64,000 bases of DNA from the NCBI RefSeq assembly GCF_900148515.1, contig NZ_FRXN01000001.1, forward strand, positions 620,001-684,000, written 5' to 3'. Source of the DNA: Algoriphagus zhangzhouensis (GTDB taxonomy: Bacteria > Bacteroidota > Bacteroidia > Cytophagales > Cyclobacteriaceae). The notes below the pieces were generated by a model. The model saw nothing but the letters and a program-made list of their open reading frames with translations, did not search any database and had not been told where the DNA came from. This document shows, in pieces, positions 19,203 through 29,400 of this stretch (position 1 is its first letter; every line of letters begins with the position of its first letter). The position numbers and the translations under genes were made by a program.

Positions 19203-19934
19203 ATGAAAAAGAGAGAATTTATCAAAAGGTTGAGCATGAGTGCATTTGCTTTTCCTTTGCTGACAAGATGTATCGATGAATCGGATACAATCATAGATGA
19301 AACAAGTACGGTTACAGACGATGGTTCAAGTAGTACCAATTCTTCTACTACTTCTTCGGATTGTACTTTGACAAATACAGAAACTGCTGGTCCTTACCCT
19401 ACCCATTCACCGGGATCATTGGTAAGAGAAGATATCAGAGGAGATAGAACTGGGATCGAACTTGATGTAGAAATCACCATTTTGGACCAATCACAATCAT
19501 GCCTACCTCTCGAAGGTGCTTTAGTTGATATTTGGCATTGTGATAAAGACGGAAATTATTCTGAATACAGTGGATATACTTCAAGTTCATTCTTGCGCGG
19601 CCGTCAAGCAGCAGACGAAAATGGCAAAGTTGCATTCACCACTATTTTCCCAGGTTGGTACAACGGCCGCGCTACCCACATTCATGTCCACGTGTATACT
19701 GCATCAGGGAAGTCTATCAAAGTAACTCAGATTGCATTCCCTGAAGGAAGTAACTCAGCTGTGGTTCAGGTGAATTCAAGTACTGCAAATGGATATACTA
19801 AAGGAATGTCAGGCTACACTTACAATAGTAGCGACAATGTATTTAGTGATGGTGTTTCTACTGAAATGGCTATCGTTTCAGGTTCAATTTCTGAAGGATT
19901 TAAATTGACTCATTCTATTGTTGCAGCATCTTAA
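19203..19934 (+). CDS. Exported intradiol ring-cleavage dioxygenase-like protein
   Basis: 243 residues. The N-terminus has a KREFIKRLSMSAF signal with a possible lipidated Cys at residue 23 (LLTRC), then a low-complexity Ser/Thr/Asp linker (about 25-55). The rest is the intradiol dioxygenase fold: TAGPYPTH, LVDIWHCDKDGNYSEYSGY and PGWYNGRATHIHVHV provide the non-haem Fe(III) ligand set (Tyr near 119-125, Tyr153, His159, His161). Such proteins open catechol rings; the exported version is common in Bacteroidota and its substrate is unknown. Its TAA overlaps the ATG of the next gene by one base. Confidence 0.88.
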   Translation: MKKREFIKRLSMSAFAFPLLTRCIDESDTIIDETSTVTDDGSSSTNSSTTSSDCTLTNTETAGPYPTHSPGSLVREDIRGDRTGIELDVEITILDQSQSCLPLEGALVDIWHCDKDGNYSEYSGYTSSSFLRGRQAADENGKVAFTTIFPGWYNGRATHIHVHVYTASGKSIKVTQIAFPEGSNSAVVQVNSSTANGYTKGMSGYTYNSSDNVFSDGVSTEMAIVSGSISEGFKLTHSIVAAS

Positions 19935-20602
19935 TGGGGAATACAACTGAAATATTAGATAAAAGAATTTTCCTAGGTAAGAATGCTGAAATGCATCAAG
20001 TCGGAAAAATGATTTTAAGAAATAGAGTTTTGGAGGTTTCTAATGAGGCCTCCATAGCTATTTCTGAGATTACAATTTTACCGGGAGAAAAATTAGATCT
20101 TGGTACCAACTTCCCCTCTCTACAGCTTATCATTCCAGTTGTGGGTGAGTTAAAATTAGAGTCCGGTTTGTTCGTAGAGACCGGGGAAGTTTGGTCTAAG
20201 TTTATTCCAAAGAAAATGTCTTTATCACTGGAAAATCCATTTGATAAGGATCCCGTCCATTTTATTAGGATTGAGGTTCCAACCAGAAATTTCTATAGTG
20301 AAAGAACATTCGATTTTGAATTGGAAGAAATCGCCAATAAGGTTTTTACTATAGCTGAGTTCAAGAATGGAGATGAATCTTTCCGATTGAGTTTAGGGAA
20401 TTTGCAAGGGAGAACCGACGTCGAACATCAGTCTTATGGTCCTTCATTTTCGATGGCTGTTACAGGTGTATTCGAATTTGAAAATTGTCTTTTGGAGCAA
20501 GGAGACGCTCTTTCAATCAATCAAAGTGGAATCCTTGAAATGGAAGCCTTGACGACAGAAGCTATGATCCTGATTTTGGAATATAAAAACTTGAATTTGT
20601 AA
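19934..20602 (+). CDS. Cupin/pirin-like hypothetical protein
   Basis: 222 residues, cytoplasmic, mostly beta by composition, with features of a two-domain cupin (a pirin or quercetinase-like bicupin): ITILPGEKLDL, LQLIIPVVGELKLE and, in the second half, FENCLLEQGDALSIN. Clear metal-binding His residues are not obvious, so an enzymatic role is doubtful. It is translationally coupled (TAATG) to the intradiol dioxygenase gene and lies 30 bases before the histidine kinase gene, suggesting one transcript of four genes. Function unknown. Confidence 0.6.
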   Translation: MGNTTEILDKRIFLGKNAEMHQVGKMILRNRVLEVSNEASIAISEITILPGEKLDLGTNFPSLQLIIPVVGELKLESGLFVETGEVWSKFIPKKMSLSLENPFDKDPVHFIRIEVPTRNFYSERTFDFELEEIANKVFTIAEFKNGDESFRLSLGNLQGRTDVEHQSYGPSFSMAVTGVFEFENCLLEQGDALSINQSGILEMEALTTEAMILILEYKNLNL

Positions 20603-20632
20603 AAATTGAGATCCTTTTTGTAAATAGGCTTT

Positions 20633-21751
20633 ATGAAATTTATACGCAGTTGGTGGCTTCACTTCTTCGGAGGTGTTGCTTTTTTGTTGGTACCAGTGAT
20701 TTTATCTCCTCAGCCTCCTGAGGTATCAAGATTTGCTTTGGACCCTGCCACCATTCAGGAGTTATTTAGTAATGCCTTGATGCTAGGCTTTTTCTACTTG
20801 AACTACTTCTTGCTTATTCCTAAATTCTTTCAAAAAGGTCACTATCTCATCTACTTTTTGTGGGTAGGAATTTCATTTCTGCTGATAATAGGAATACCTG
20901 AGGTTGTTTTTTCAAATGAGCCTGGAGGAAATATTCCTGCTTTAAACCACAATCCCCCTCCGAAACCAAATTCAGAATTTAGACCAGATCGCGGTCCGGG
21001 ACATCAACCCCCAGGATTTGGTGCAGGGCCCAATTCCTTTTTGGATAAGCTATTTCCTTGGGAAGAGTTGGCTTCTTATGCTTATCAGCTATTGTTATTC
21101 TCTGTAGTTGTCATGTTTTCAATCCTTTTGCGGCTGAGAGAGGCTTTATTCCAGACTGAGCAAGCAAAATCGAAGGCTGAAATTGGGTCCTTAAAAAATC
21201 AGATTAATCCCCATTTTCTGTTCAATACATTGAATTCCATTTATGCTTTAAGCATTCGAGAAAAAGCAGATAAAACTGGAGAAAGCGTTATGAAGTTGTC
21301 GAAGATGATGCGGTATGTTGTTTCTGATTCAATGGAAGACCGTGTCAGTTTGGAAAGCGAAATTCAATACATCGAAAATTACCTAGAATTACAAAAGCTT
21401 CGATTGCCTATAGATTTTTCATTGGATTATAAAAAAAAGGGAAGCTTCGCTGGAAAAAAGATTGCTCCGCTCATTTTGATATCCTTTGTCGAAAATGCCT
21501 TCAAACATGGAGTTAGCCCAGAAGAGACAGGTGAAGTCAAAATCATTCTAGAAACTCAAGGAGACGAATTTATTTTAATGGTTCAAAACAAAATTGTTTC
21601 TCATCAATTGGCACAGCATGAGAAAAGTGGATTTGGCCTAGGAAATACTCTATCCAGATTAAAATTAATCTATGGAGACAAGCAAGAACTTGAGATAGGA
21701 GAAAGAAATAGTTATTTTCGGGTTCACCTGAGAATAAACCTTGAATGCTAA
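20633..21751 (+). CDS. LytS/YehU-type sensor histidine kinase
   Basis: 372 residues: four membrane helices in the first about 185 residues, with a Pro/Gly-rich segment (about 100-140) between helix 3 and 4, then a His_kinase domain (PF06580). The phosphoacceptor block NQINPHFLFNTLNSIY and ATP-binding blocks SFVENAFKHG and GFGLGNTLSRL are present. It phosphorylates the LytTR regulator encoded downstream, whose start overlaps its end by seven bases. No sensory domain outside the membrane helices, so the signal is probably sensed in the membrane or by a partner protein. Confidence 0.9.
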   Translation: MKFIRSWWLHFFGGVAFLLVPVILSPQPPEVSRFALDPATIQELFSNALMLGFFYLNYFLLIPKFFQKGHYLIYFLWVGISFLLIIGIPEVVFSNEPGGNIPALNHNPPPKPNSEFRPDRGPGHQPPGFGAGPNSFLDKLFPWEELASYAYQLLLFSVVVMFSILLRLREALFQTEQAKSKAEIGSLKNQINPHFLFNTLNSIYALSIREKADKTGESVMKLSKMMRYVVSDSMEDRVSLESEIQYIENYLELQKLRLPIDFSLDYKKKGSFAGKKIAPLILISFVENAFKHGVSPEETGEVKIILETQGDEFILMVQNKIVSHQLAQHEKSGFGLGNTLSRLKLIYGDKQELEIGERNSYFRVHLRINLEC

Positions 21752-22407
21752 AAGCGATTGCATTAGATGATGAACCACTTCCTTTAGAGATTTTGCAGAC
21801 TTTCTGTGAACGAATTCCGGAAGAAATTCAATTGGTCAAAACCTTTTCCAAAGTCACTGATGCCAAACAGTTTTTAGAGTTTGAGCAGGTAGATTTGATT
21901 TTTTTGGACGTTCAAATGCCTCTTTTGTCAGGAATTGAGTTTTATAAGCTCTTTGGAAAAAATAAGTTATTGATCTTAACGACCGCTTTTTCTGAATTTG
22001 CCTTGGAAGGTTTCAATCTGAATGCTGTGGATTATCTATTGAAACCATTTGATTTTGAGAGGTTTAAAAAATCTGTAGAAAAAGCCCATTTGCATCTGGC
22101 TATGCTTTCCCCAGCCAAAGAAGGAACTTTTATTTGGGTAAAAGTTGATTCCAAACAAGTCAAAATTGAATTGGAAAAAGTGGTTTACATAGAGGGTATG
22201 GCCGATTATCTAAGAATTCATTTGGATGAGGAAAAGCCAATCGTGACAAGGATGACCATGAAAAAAATGATGGAAATGCTCGATTCTGATTTTTTAAGAA
22301 TTCATAAATCCTATATCATCAGAGAAGATAAGATAACCGCCAAATCAAGCAAAGAAGTACAACTGGGTGAAGTGACTTTACCAATTAGTGCATCTTATAA
22401 TATTTGA
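21745..22407 (+). CDS. LytTR-family response regulator
   Basis: 220 residues. The receiver domain (1-120) has the acidic pair ALDDEP, the phosphoacceptor FLDVQMP (Asp55) and the switch Lys in LLKPFDF. A LytTR DNA-binding domain follows (about 127-220; VVYIEGMADYLRIHL, FLRIHKSYIIRED). It pairs with the kinase gene that it overlaps. Targets are unknown; in Bacteroidota these regulators often control neighbouring genes, here the dioxygenase/cupin operon itself or the sterol desaturase gene downstream. Confidence 0.92.
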   Translation: MLKAIALDDEPLPLEILQTFCERIPEEIQLVKTFSKVTDAKQFLEFEQVDLIFLDVQMPLLSGIEFYKLFGKNKLLILTTAFSEFALEGFNLNAVDYLLKPFDFERFKKSVEKAHLHLAMLSPAKEGTFIWVKVDSKQVKIELEKVVYIEGMADYLRIHLDEEKPIVTRMTMKKMMEMLDSDFLRIHKSYIIREDKITAKSSKEVQLGEVTLPISASYNI

Positions 22408-22534
22408 ATAGACAGGCAAATCCTTGAAATAGATCAAAAAAGCTACTGATTCAGTTAATTGATTAATTGAGCTATTGTTCTGAAAGACCATTTTTCCTAG
22501 GTTTAGAGGAGTTATCACGCCATTCTAAACCCAA

Positions 22535-23794
22535 ATGGAAGCCTACGGAGAAATATTATTGATTGCAATGCCTGCCTTCTTTGGCTTGGTACTTTTTGAA
22601 AAATTCTGGGGGATCTGGAAAGGGAAAGACACGGTTCCTGTTTCAGATATGATCTCCAGTTTGAGTTCTGGAATCACCAATGTGACCAAAGATGTTTTAG
22701 GTTTGAGTTTAGTTGTGATCTCCTATGCCTGGCTTTATGATAAACTCGGATTCTTCGAAATAAAAGCCACTTGGTTGGTTTATGTAATAGCCTTTTTTGC
22801 TTTGGACTTTGCCGGATATTGGACCCATCGGATCGCTCACGAATACAACATCTTTTGGAATAATCACATCATTCATCACAGCTCTGAAGAATTCAATTTA
22901 GCCTGTGCCTTGCGCCAAAGTATTTCAGGGATAGTAAAGATTTTCGCTGTTTTCTTGATTCCTGCAGCTATTTTGGGAGTTCCACCTGAAGTAATTGCTA
23001 TCGTAGCACCCTTACATCTTTTCGCTCAATTCTGGTATCACACCCAGCATATTGGAAAGATGGGGATTCTGGAAAAAGTGATCGTTACCCCCTCCCATCA
23101 CCGAGTTCACCATGCCATTAATCCAGAATATTTGGATAAAAACTATGGCCAGATTTTCATCTTTTGGGACAGGTGGTTTGGGACTTATCAGGATGAATTG
23201 GAAGATGTTCCTGCCGTATATGGAGTGACTAGACCTGTACAAACCTGGAATCCAATCAAGATCAATTTCATGCATTTATGGTTGTTGATCAAGGACGCTT
23301 GGAGAGCTCAAAACTGGTCTGATAAATTGAAAATCTGGTTTATGCCATTGGGATGGAGACCTGCTGATGTAGCTCAAAAATATCCAGTGAATAAAATTGA
23401 GGATGTCTATCATTTTGAAAAATATGATTCTCATTTATCTAAGGGAATGCTCATTTGGAGCTTTGCACAATTAATCGTTTTGCTTTTACTCTTGAGTTAC
23501 CTTTTTGGAAATCTGGCTGCAATAGGCGCTCCTGGTATTTTCTACTATGGAGGTTTTGTCTTTTTAACTGTCTATGCCTACACTGAATTGATGGATAGAA
23601 ATCCCAACGCTTGGGCCTGGGAACTCTTGAAAGCAGTATACGCCATGTATTTTGTGTTTACATCAGGTGATTGGTTTGGTATGAATACAGCCTTTCCGGG
23701 AGCTATTTATGGATTTGTGGGCTACCTACTAGTATCTCTACTCCTTTCCTTTGTGTTTTCACTTAACAAGGAAAGAGTTCAATTGACCAATTGA
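22535..23794 (+). CDS. Sterol desaturase / fatty acid hydroxylase family membrane protein
   Basis: 419 residues with several membrane helices. The di-iron His clusters HRIAHE, HHSSEEFN and HHRVHH (roughly residues 105-200) match the FA_hydroxylase family (PF04116), which hydroxylates or desaturates lipids using O2. An extra C-terminal part (about 300-419) adds four more hydrophobic segments, so it is longer than the usual bacterial member. Likely substrate is a membrane lipid or sphingolipid, plausible in Bacteroidota, but not demonstrable here. Confidence 0.88.
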   Translation: MEAYGEILLIAMPAFFGLVLFEKFWGIWKGKDTVPVSDMISSLSSGITNVTKDVLGLSLVVISYAWLYDKLGFFEIKATWLVYVIAFFALDFAGYWTHRIAHEYNIFWNNHIIHHSSEEFNLACALRQSISGIVKIFAVFLIPAAILGVPPEVIAIVAPLHLFAQFWYHTQHIGKMGILEKVIVTPSHHRVHHAINPEYLDKNYGQIFIFWDRWFGTYQDELEDVPAVYGVTRPVQTWNPIKINFMHLWLLIKDAWRAQNWSDKLKIWFMPLGWRPADVAQKYPVNKIEDVYHFEKYDSHLSKGMLIWSFAQLIVLLLLLSYLFGNLAAIGAPGIFYYGGFVFLTVYAYTELMDRNPNAWAWELLKAVYAMYFVFTSGDWFGMNTAFPGAIYGFVGYLLVSLLLSFVFSLNKERVQLTN

Positions 23795-23853
23795 TTCAGA
23801 TAGACATTCTAAGGTGTTCTAGCTTGGATTTTTTTAAGTTTGGGAAATCGGGA

Positions 23854-23861
23854 TATTTTTG
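23854..23861 (+). promoter_or_regulatory. Candidate -7 promoter element of the TSUP gene
   Basis: TATTTTTG fits the Bacteroidota -7 consensus TAnnTTTG exactly and lies 23 bases before the ATG at 23885. No well-spaced -33 TTG was found (the nearest TTTG is only 11 bases upstream), so support is partial. Confidence 0.3.
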
Positions 23862-23884
23862 TTCTTTGCTCTTGACCCCAACCT

Positions 23885-24640
23885 ATGTTTTTGTCACTTA
23901 CCTCTGAAATCAGTACTACTTCGTGGATTCTTAGTTTTTTAGCTGCTTTAGTGATTGGTATGTCCAAGGCAGGAATCAAAGGAATTGCGATCATTAATGT
24001 GACATTTATGGCTATTGCATTTGAAGCAAAGCAATCAACGGGAATTGTTCTACCACTTTTGGTGATCGCGGACATATTCGCCGTTATCTATTACAATCGT
24101 CATACCCAATGGAAATACGTCGCCAAATTCCTTCCATGGATGATTTTGGGAATTATTCTAGGGAGTTTGGTAGGGATGGATTTGCCAGAGAAAGCTTTCA
24201 AAATCTTCATGGCCATCATCATTTTCTTTACAGTTGGATTTATAGTTTGGTGGGATCAAAAGAAAACCAAAACAGTTCCTACTCATTGGGCATTTTCGAG
24301 TGGAGTTGGAACCTTGGCAGGATTTACTACGATGGTTGGAAACTTAGCAGGTCCAATTTCCAATATCTATTTTCTAGCTATGCGCTTGCCCAAAAATCAT
24401 TTCATTGGGACTGCTGCATGGCTTTTTTTGATTATCAATGTTTTCAAATTGCCTTTCCATTTTTTCGTTTGGGAGACTATTTCCAAAGAAACTCTGCTCT
24501 TGGATCTAAAACTCATCCCCGGAATTATGCTCGGATTTTTGGTCGGTATCAAAGTCGTAAAAATGATCAATGAGGAGTTTTTCAGAAAGATGATTTTGAT
24601 CCTTACAGCCTTAGGGGCAATTATTATCCTTTTCAAATAA
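23885..24640 (+). CDS. TSUP (TauE/SafE) family membrane transporter
   Basis: 251 residues with about seven hydrophobic segments. AALVIGMSKAGIKG near the start and AGFTTMVGNLAGPISNIYFL in the second half are the two repeat motifs of the TauE/SafE (PF01925) family, which exports or imports sulfite, sulfoacetate or other organosulfur anions. It stands alone between the sterol desaturase gene and the XdhC-like gene. Substrate unknown. Confidence 0.87.
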   Translation: MFLSLTSEISTTSWILSFLAALVIGMSKAGIKGIAIINVTFMAIAFEAKQSTGIVLPLLVIADIFAVIYYNRHTQWKYVAKFLPWMILGIILGSLVGMDLPEKAFKIFMAIIIFFTVGFIVWWDQKKTKTVPTHWAFSSGVGTLAGFTTMVGNLAGPISNIYFLAMRLPKNHFIGTAAWLFLIINVFKLPFHFFVWETISKETLLLDLKLIPGIMLGFLVGIKVVKMINEEFFRKMILILTALGAIIILFK

Positions 24641-24760
24641 ATTCTTATTCAATTTAAATACCCAGGTGATTTTCATCAGAATTGAAATAAAATCGAGTGT
24701 TTAAACATTCAATTTTGGCTATATTTTGATTCAATTCTAAAAGAATCATCATCAAGGTAA

Positions 24761-25879
24761 ATGAAGGAATTCAAACAAATCATCCAATCATACGAACTGG
24801 CAAAATCTGAAAACCGAAAAGTTGCTTTGGCGACGGTGGTTCAGGTGGATGGCTCCTCCTATCGCCGTCCTGGTGCACGGATGATGGTTACTGAAGAAGG
24901 TCACTTGACTGGAGCTATCAGTGGTGGATGTTTGGAAGGGGATGCTCTAAGAAAGGCCCAAACGGTGATTTTTCAACAAAAATCTATGTTGGTCACCTAT
25001 GATACCACTGATGAGGATGATCAGAAATTCGGAGTTGGTTTAGGATGTAATGGTATCATTCATGTGTTGATTGAGCCTATTGATTATGAAAATCCAGCGA
25101 ATCCTGTTGAGTTGATAAAATTGGCTCTTGCAGAAAGAATTAGCTGTGTTTTGCTGACTTTGTTTTCTATCAAAAGAAGTAAATCAGAACAGATTGGGAC
25201 TGTTTTTCTAAAAAAAGGGAATCACGAATATGGGAAAGTGGACCATCTTCCTCCTGCTCTATGGCTGGAGATGAAGCATGAACTTTCCAGTTGGGAATTT
25301 GCATCTGGTAAAATCCAAGCCTATCCGGATTTTGATGACATTTCAGTCTTTTATGAATTGATCAGACCTCCGGTGAAAATTCTATTATTTGGAGCTGGAA
25401 ACGATACTATTCCATTGGCAAAATTGGCTGATATTCTGGGTTATGAAGTGGTTTTGATTGATGGCAGAAAGAATTTGGCAACGAAGCAAAGATTCCCAAG
25501 TGTCATTGAAATAATTCAAGGTTCGGCAGAGGATGTTTCTGAACAAATAGAAACTGACTTGAGAACAGTGGCTCTTTTGATGACTCATAATTTTGAGTAT
25601 GAGGCCGTAGTCTTGAAAAAGCTTTTGGATTGCATGATTCCATACATCGGAATTTTGGGCCCTAAAAAGAAGACAGAAAAGCTAATCGATCGGCTTCAAA
25701 ATCAAGGAATTTCTGTGAGTATGGATAATATTTATGCTCCAATCGGAATTGAAATCGGTGCTGAGACATCGGAAGAAATTGCCTTATCAGCTTTGTCAGA
25801 AATCACCGCTGTTTTGAATAAAAAGGAACCAATATTCTTGAAGGATAAAGTGGGGCCAATTCATGAAAACCCATCATGA
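24761..25879 (+). CDS. XdhC/CoxI family molybdoenzyme maturation protein
   Basis: 372 residues. N-terminal XdhC_CoxI domain with VVQVDGSSYRRPGARM and ISGGCLEGD, and a C-terminal Rossmann domain (XdhC_C) starting near residue 208 with LLFGAGNDTIPLA. Family members bind molybdenum cofactor and insert its sulfurated form into xanthine dehydrogenase-type enzymes. Its last four bases overlap the MocA-like nucleotidyltransferase gene. Together they are the expected maturation pair for the two-subunit Mo hydroxylase encoded at 37502-40125. Confidence 0.9.
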   Translation: MKEFKQIIQSYELAKSENRKVALATVVQVDGSSYRRPGARMMVTEEGHLTGAISGGCLEGDALRKAQTVIFQQKSMLVTYDTTDEDDQKFGVGLGCNGIIHVLIEPIDYENPANPVELIKLALAERISCVLLTLFSIKRSKSEQIGTVFLKKGNHEYGKVDHLPPALWLEMKHELSSWEFASGKIQAYPDFDDISVFYELIRPPVKILLFGAGNDTIPLAKLADILGYEVVLIDGRKNLATKQRFPSVIEIIQGSAEDVSEQIETDLRTVALLMTHNFEYEAVVLKKLLDCMIPYIGILGPKKKTEKLIDRLQNQGISVSMDNIYAPIGIEIGAETSEEIALSALSEITAVLNKKEPIFLKDKVGPIHENPS

Positions 25880-26460
25880 AAACAGGAGTACTAATTTTAG
25901 CAGCGGGTTCTTCTTCTCGCCTTGGAAAACCGAAACAGCTTCTGAAATTTGGTGAAGAAACACTTCTGTCAAAAACCATCAAATCAGCTCAGGAGGCCAT
26001 TTTAGGACCTGTTCTAGTTGTTTTAGGTAGTCAATCCGACCTTATCAAATCAACTTTAAAAATTGATGGGGTTAAGTGGATTGTAAATCAAAACTGGGAA
26101 AGTGGAATGGCTTCAAGTCTTCAGGTAGGTTTGAAATTTTTGGAAGAAAATTATGATCCAGATCAAGTACTCGTGCTTCTTAGTGATCAGCCTTTTGTAA
26201 GTACAGAATTGATCCATCAATTGATGACTAAAAAGGAAAATTCTGCTAATGGAATTGCAGCCTGTAGCTATTCCGATACCATTGGTGTTCCTGCCATTAT
26301 TGAAAAAAAGTACTTCTCGGAATTATTAAATCTAAAAGGTGATCAAGGCGCTAAAAAGGTGATCAAACATCATTTAGATGACCTGGTACAAATTCCTTTT
26401 GAAAATGGTAAAATAGATATTGATACTCAGGCTGATTGGGAGAATTTACAATACCTTTAG
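25876..26460 (+). CDS. MocA-like molybdenum cofactor nucleotidyltransferase
   Basis: 194 residues with the NTP_transf_3 signature LAAGSSSRLGKPKQLLKFG at the N-terminus and LLSDQPFV further on, as in MocA/MobA-type enzymes that attach CMP or GMP to molybdopterin. Coupled by an ATGA overlap to the XdhC-like gene, it probably makes the dinucleotide form of the cofactor (cytosine form for aldehyde-oxidase-type enzymes; inference). Its 3' end overlaps the convergent TPR-CHAT gene by four bases. Confidence 0.87.
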   Translation: MKTGVLILAAGSSSRLGKPKQLLKFGEETLLSKTIKSAQEAILGPVLVVLGSQSDLIKSTLKIDGVKWIVNQNWESGMASSLQVGLKFLEENYDPDQVLVLLSDQPFVSTELIHQLMTKKENSANGIAACSYSDTIGVPAIIEKKYFSELLNLKGDQGAKKVIKHHLDDLVQIPFENGKIDIDTQADWENLQYL

Positions 26461-29400
26461 ATTTTTTTCCTAAGAAAAAAATACATCAAAGCAGAAACAA
26501 TCAAGGCTCCTAAGAATATCCAAAGGAGGTTTTTGAACCCTTTGTTCGATTCTAAAGGGCTCGTATCACCTATCAATCCTAAGCCAGCCCAATAGTATGG
26601 ATGCGCCAATTCCGGCGGGCTTTGCTCCAGAAAACTCAATTTTGCATTTCTTAAAGAAGCAGACTTGCTTTCTCCATTGGTCAGATTTTTATAAAAATCC
26701 ATCAGAATCTCTGAGCTGGTTTTTTCGTCTATTTCCCACATGCTCATCAAGACAGAGGAACAGCCTGCATGTAAAAAACTGTGGGCCAGTGAGATCAATC
26801 CCTCTCCGTCCTCGAACTTTCCTGAGCCCGTATTGCACGCAGAAAGCACAGCTAATTCAGCCTGAAGCTGTAAACCGTAAATTTCAAAAGCATGGATTAT
26901 CCCATCTTGGTTGGCACTGTCAGCTTCATTAGGATAGGCCATATACAAATGGGAATTCATCGGATAGGCATTATCGACCTCTCCATGTGTTGCGAGGTGT
27001 AATATCTCAAAATCGGAAGCATTCTCGTAAAACAAGGATTCTTGAGCCTCGGTCTGTTGATAAAATGAGCCTTTTACCATGTTTGATGCCAGCTTAGCTG
27101 TTAAAAGAGAAAAAGGCTGTCTGATCAATTGACTCTGAATTGGAGCTTGATTTGGATGGTCAGAGATATAGCTTTGCTTCATCTGATCGGTAAAACCAGG
27201 GGCTATGAAAAGCCCATTTTTTGAATCCTTTTTCTTCTTTTCAAAAAATTGATTGGAAGTCGAAGTAGATAGAAGATATGAAATCTCGTGGTCTTTGATG
27301 AGGTATGAGAGCTCAGAAAAATTCTCTCCATCTTGATTTTTGATTAAGGATTCAAAATTGACAGAATAAAGCTCCCGATCAGGTATGATTATTATGTTTT
27401 TATCTTTTAAATCTGAATAGAAAGGAGAAATCAATTCATTGAAAATCACATGGGAAACTGATTTAAACTCCTCAAATTCAAGGTTTTTTAATTGATTCAA
27501 TTTTTCTATTTGCCTACCTATTGAATTTCGGTCAATCATGTGGGTTTTTAAACCAGCATCTGATAAAACGAATGCATAAATCCTATTCTCAGACACTGAA
27601 AATTCAATAAGAACATTATTATTTCCCAACAATTTTCTTTGGATCTCCTCTATTGAATATGGTTCCAAAGAATAGCGTTCATTCCATATAGGTATGTCCA
27701 GATTGATGATGCTGTCTTGAAAAATTGAATAGCTCTCCATTGAATAAGTCAATTGATTCAAAATAGAGTCATTGGGACTATTCATGAAATTGGAGTTCAA
27801 GCCATTGATCTGATCTCTCCAAAATTGATCTAAAATAGCAATGGAATCATCGGCATCTATGGATTCAGAAATCATCATATTATTTGATGCTAGTCTCAGT
27901 AGTACCCCCTTTTCCAACTCTGAAAATCGAAAGGCTATTTCAAAATATTCCTTCTTTTCAAATTTGGCAGCTAAAATCCAGCAGGCATCAATCGCATGCA
28001 GAAGGATTTTTCGATGCTCTTTGGCCAATTCTATCAAAGAATATTGAGTTCTGAGGCTAAAAATGCTCTTTTGAAAATTCCGAGAATATCCGTCTGCCAA
28101 CTCAATAATTTCTAAAAGATTTTCCTGACTTTCATTTTCAAGATTCTTTGCCCAAATCAAATTGATTCGATTTTCGATAAAAAAAGCAATTCGATAATTG
28201 GGAGGAAGGAGATCGGTCCATTTTTCTGATCTAATAAAACCTTGACCTAGAATTCGGATGAATGTACTATCTGAATATTTCCAGGCCGCCTCTTGGTTAC
28301 CCTCTTTTAAAAATGCCAAACTGAGATCGTTGTACTTACTGGAAACTACTATTCTGGAATCAGGGTAAAGCTTTTTATAGATTTCTAAAGCCTTCTCATA
28401 ATGCTCAATGGATTGTTTATAATTTTCAGAATTTAGGAACTCCTTCCCTATTGAAGTATGGGTCTCTCCTACCAAAAAGAAATTCTCAATATTTGAGGCC
28501 TGATAATGCTCAAGTGCTCTTGTATACCACAAAATAGCCTCCTCAGGTATGGATTTATATGCAAACAAATCTCCTATTTGGCTTTCCAAGGCAGCCAATC
28601 CCGGAAGATTTTCCTTTTCCAGAATCTGCTGTTTTAGGTAAGCAAATTGAAAAAGTGAATCAGCTTCATCCAGTTTTCCTAAATGCATTTTACTACTAGC
28701 CAGATGAATAATTGGTTGAATTATTCCAATTTCATCTTCTCCATAATTTTCACTGTGAAGGATTACGGATTTCGAAAAATAGGGCTCTGCAAGCGGGAAT
28801 TCATTGAGTTTGTGGTAGATATTTCCAAGGTTATTATAGGCAATCGCCAAAAACTGAGGGTTTCCAGTTTTCTCATAATTCTTTTGGGAAACGTTTGCCA
28901 TTTCCTGCAAATATTGAATCGCTTCTGCATAGCGGAATCTGGATTCTTGAATTATCGCCAATTGATTATAGACCAAGGCCATGGTTGGATGGTCCGGATC
29001 CAAATTAGCTTTGGCTATTTCATACAGTTTGAAACTGAATTTCTCTGCATTTTCATAATCCGCTCGATCATTGGCTATCAATCCCAATGATTGATATACC
29101 CCCATTAATTTTCGATCATTTTCTCCGTACAATTCTTTTTGAATTTCCAGAGATTTCAATCCATAAGAATATGCCTTTTCCAAGTTTTGGAGGTTTAGAT
29201 AAAGCCAAGAAATATTATTGTAAAGAGTCGAAATCAAAGTCGATTTTTTGTCTTGTTCCCTGATTAAAGACTCGGCCTTTTGAAAAGTGTTTTCCGCTTC
29301 ATTCCAATAGAAATCATGTACCAGCAACTGCCCTTTTTTATTCAAAGCAGCGATTTTGGAATCTGTTGAAGTGTTAAGATTTTCGGAAAGAAAAATGGCT

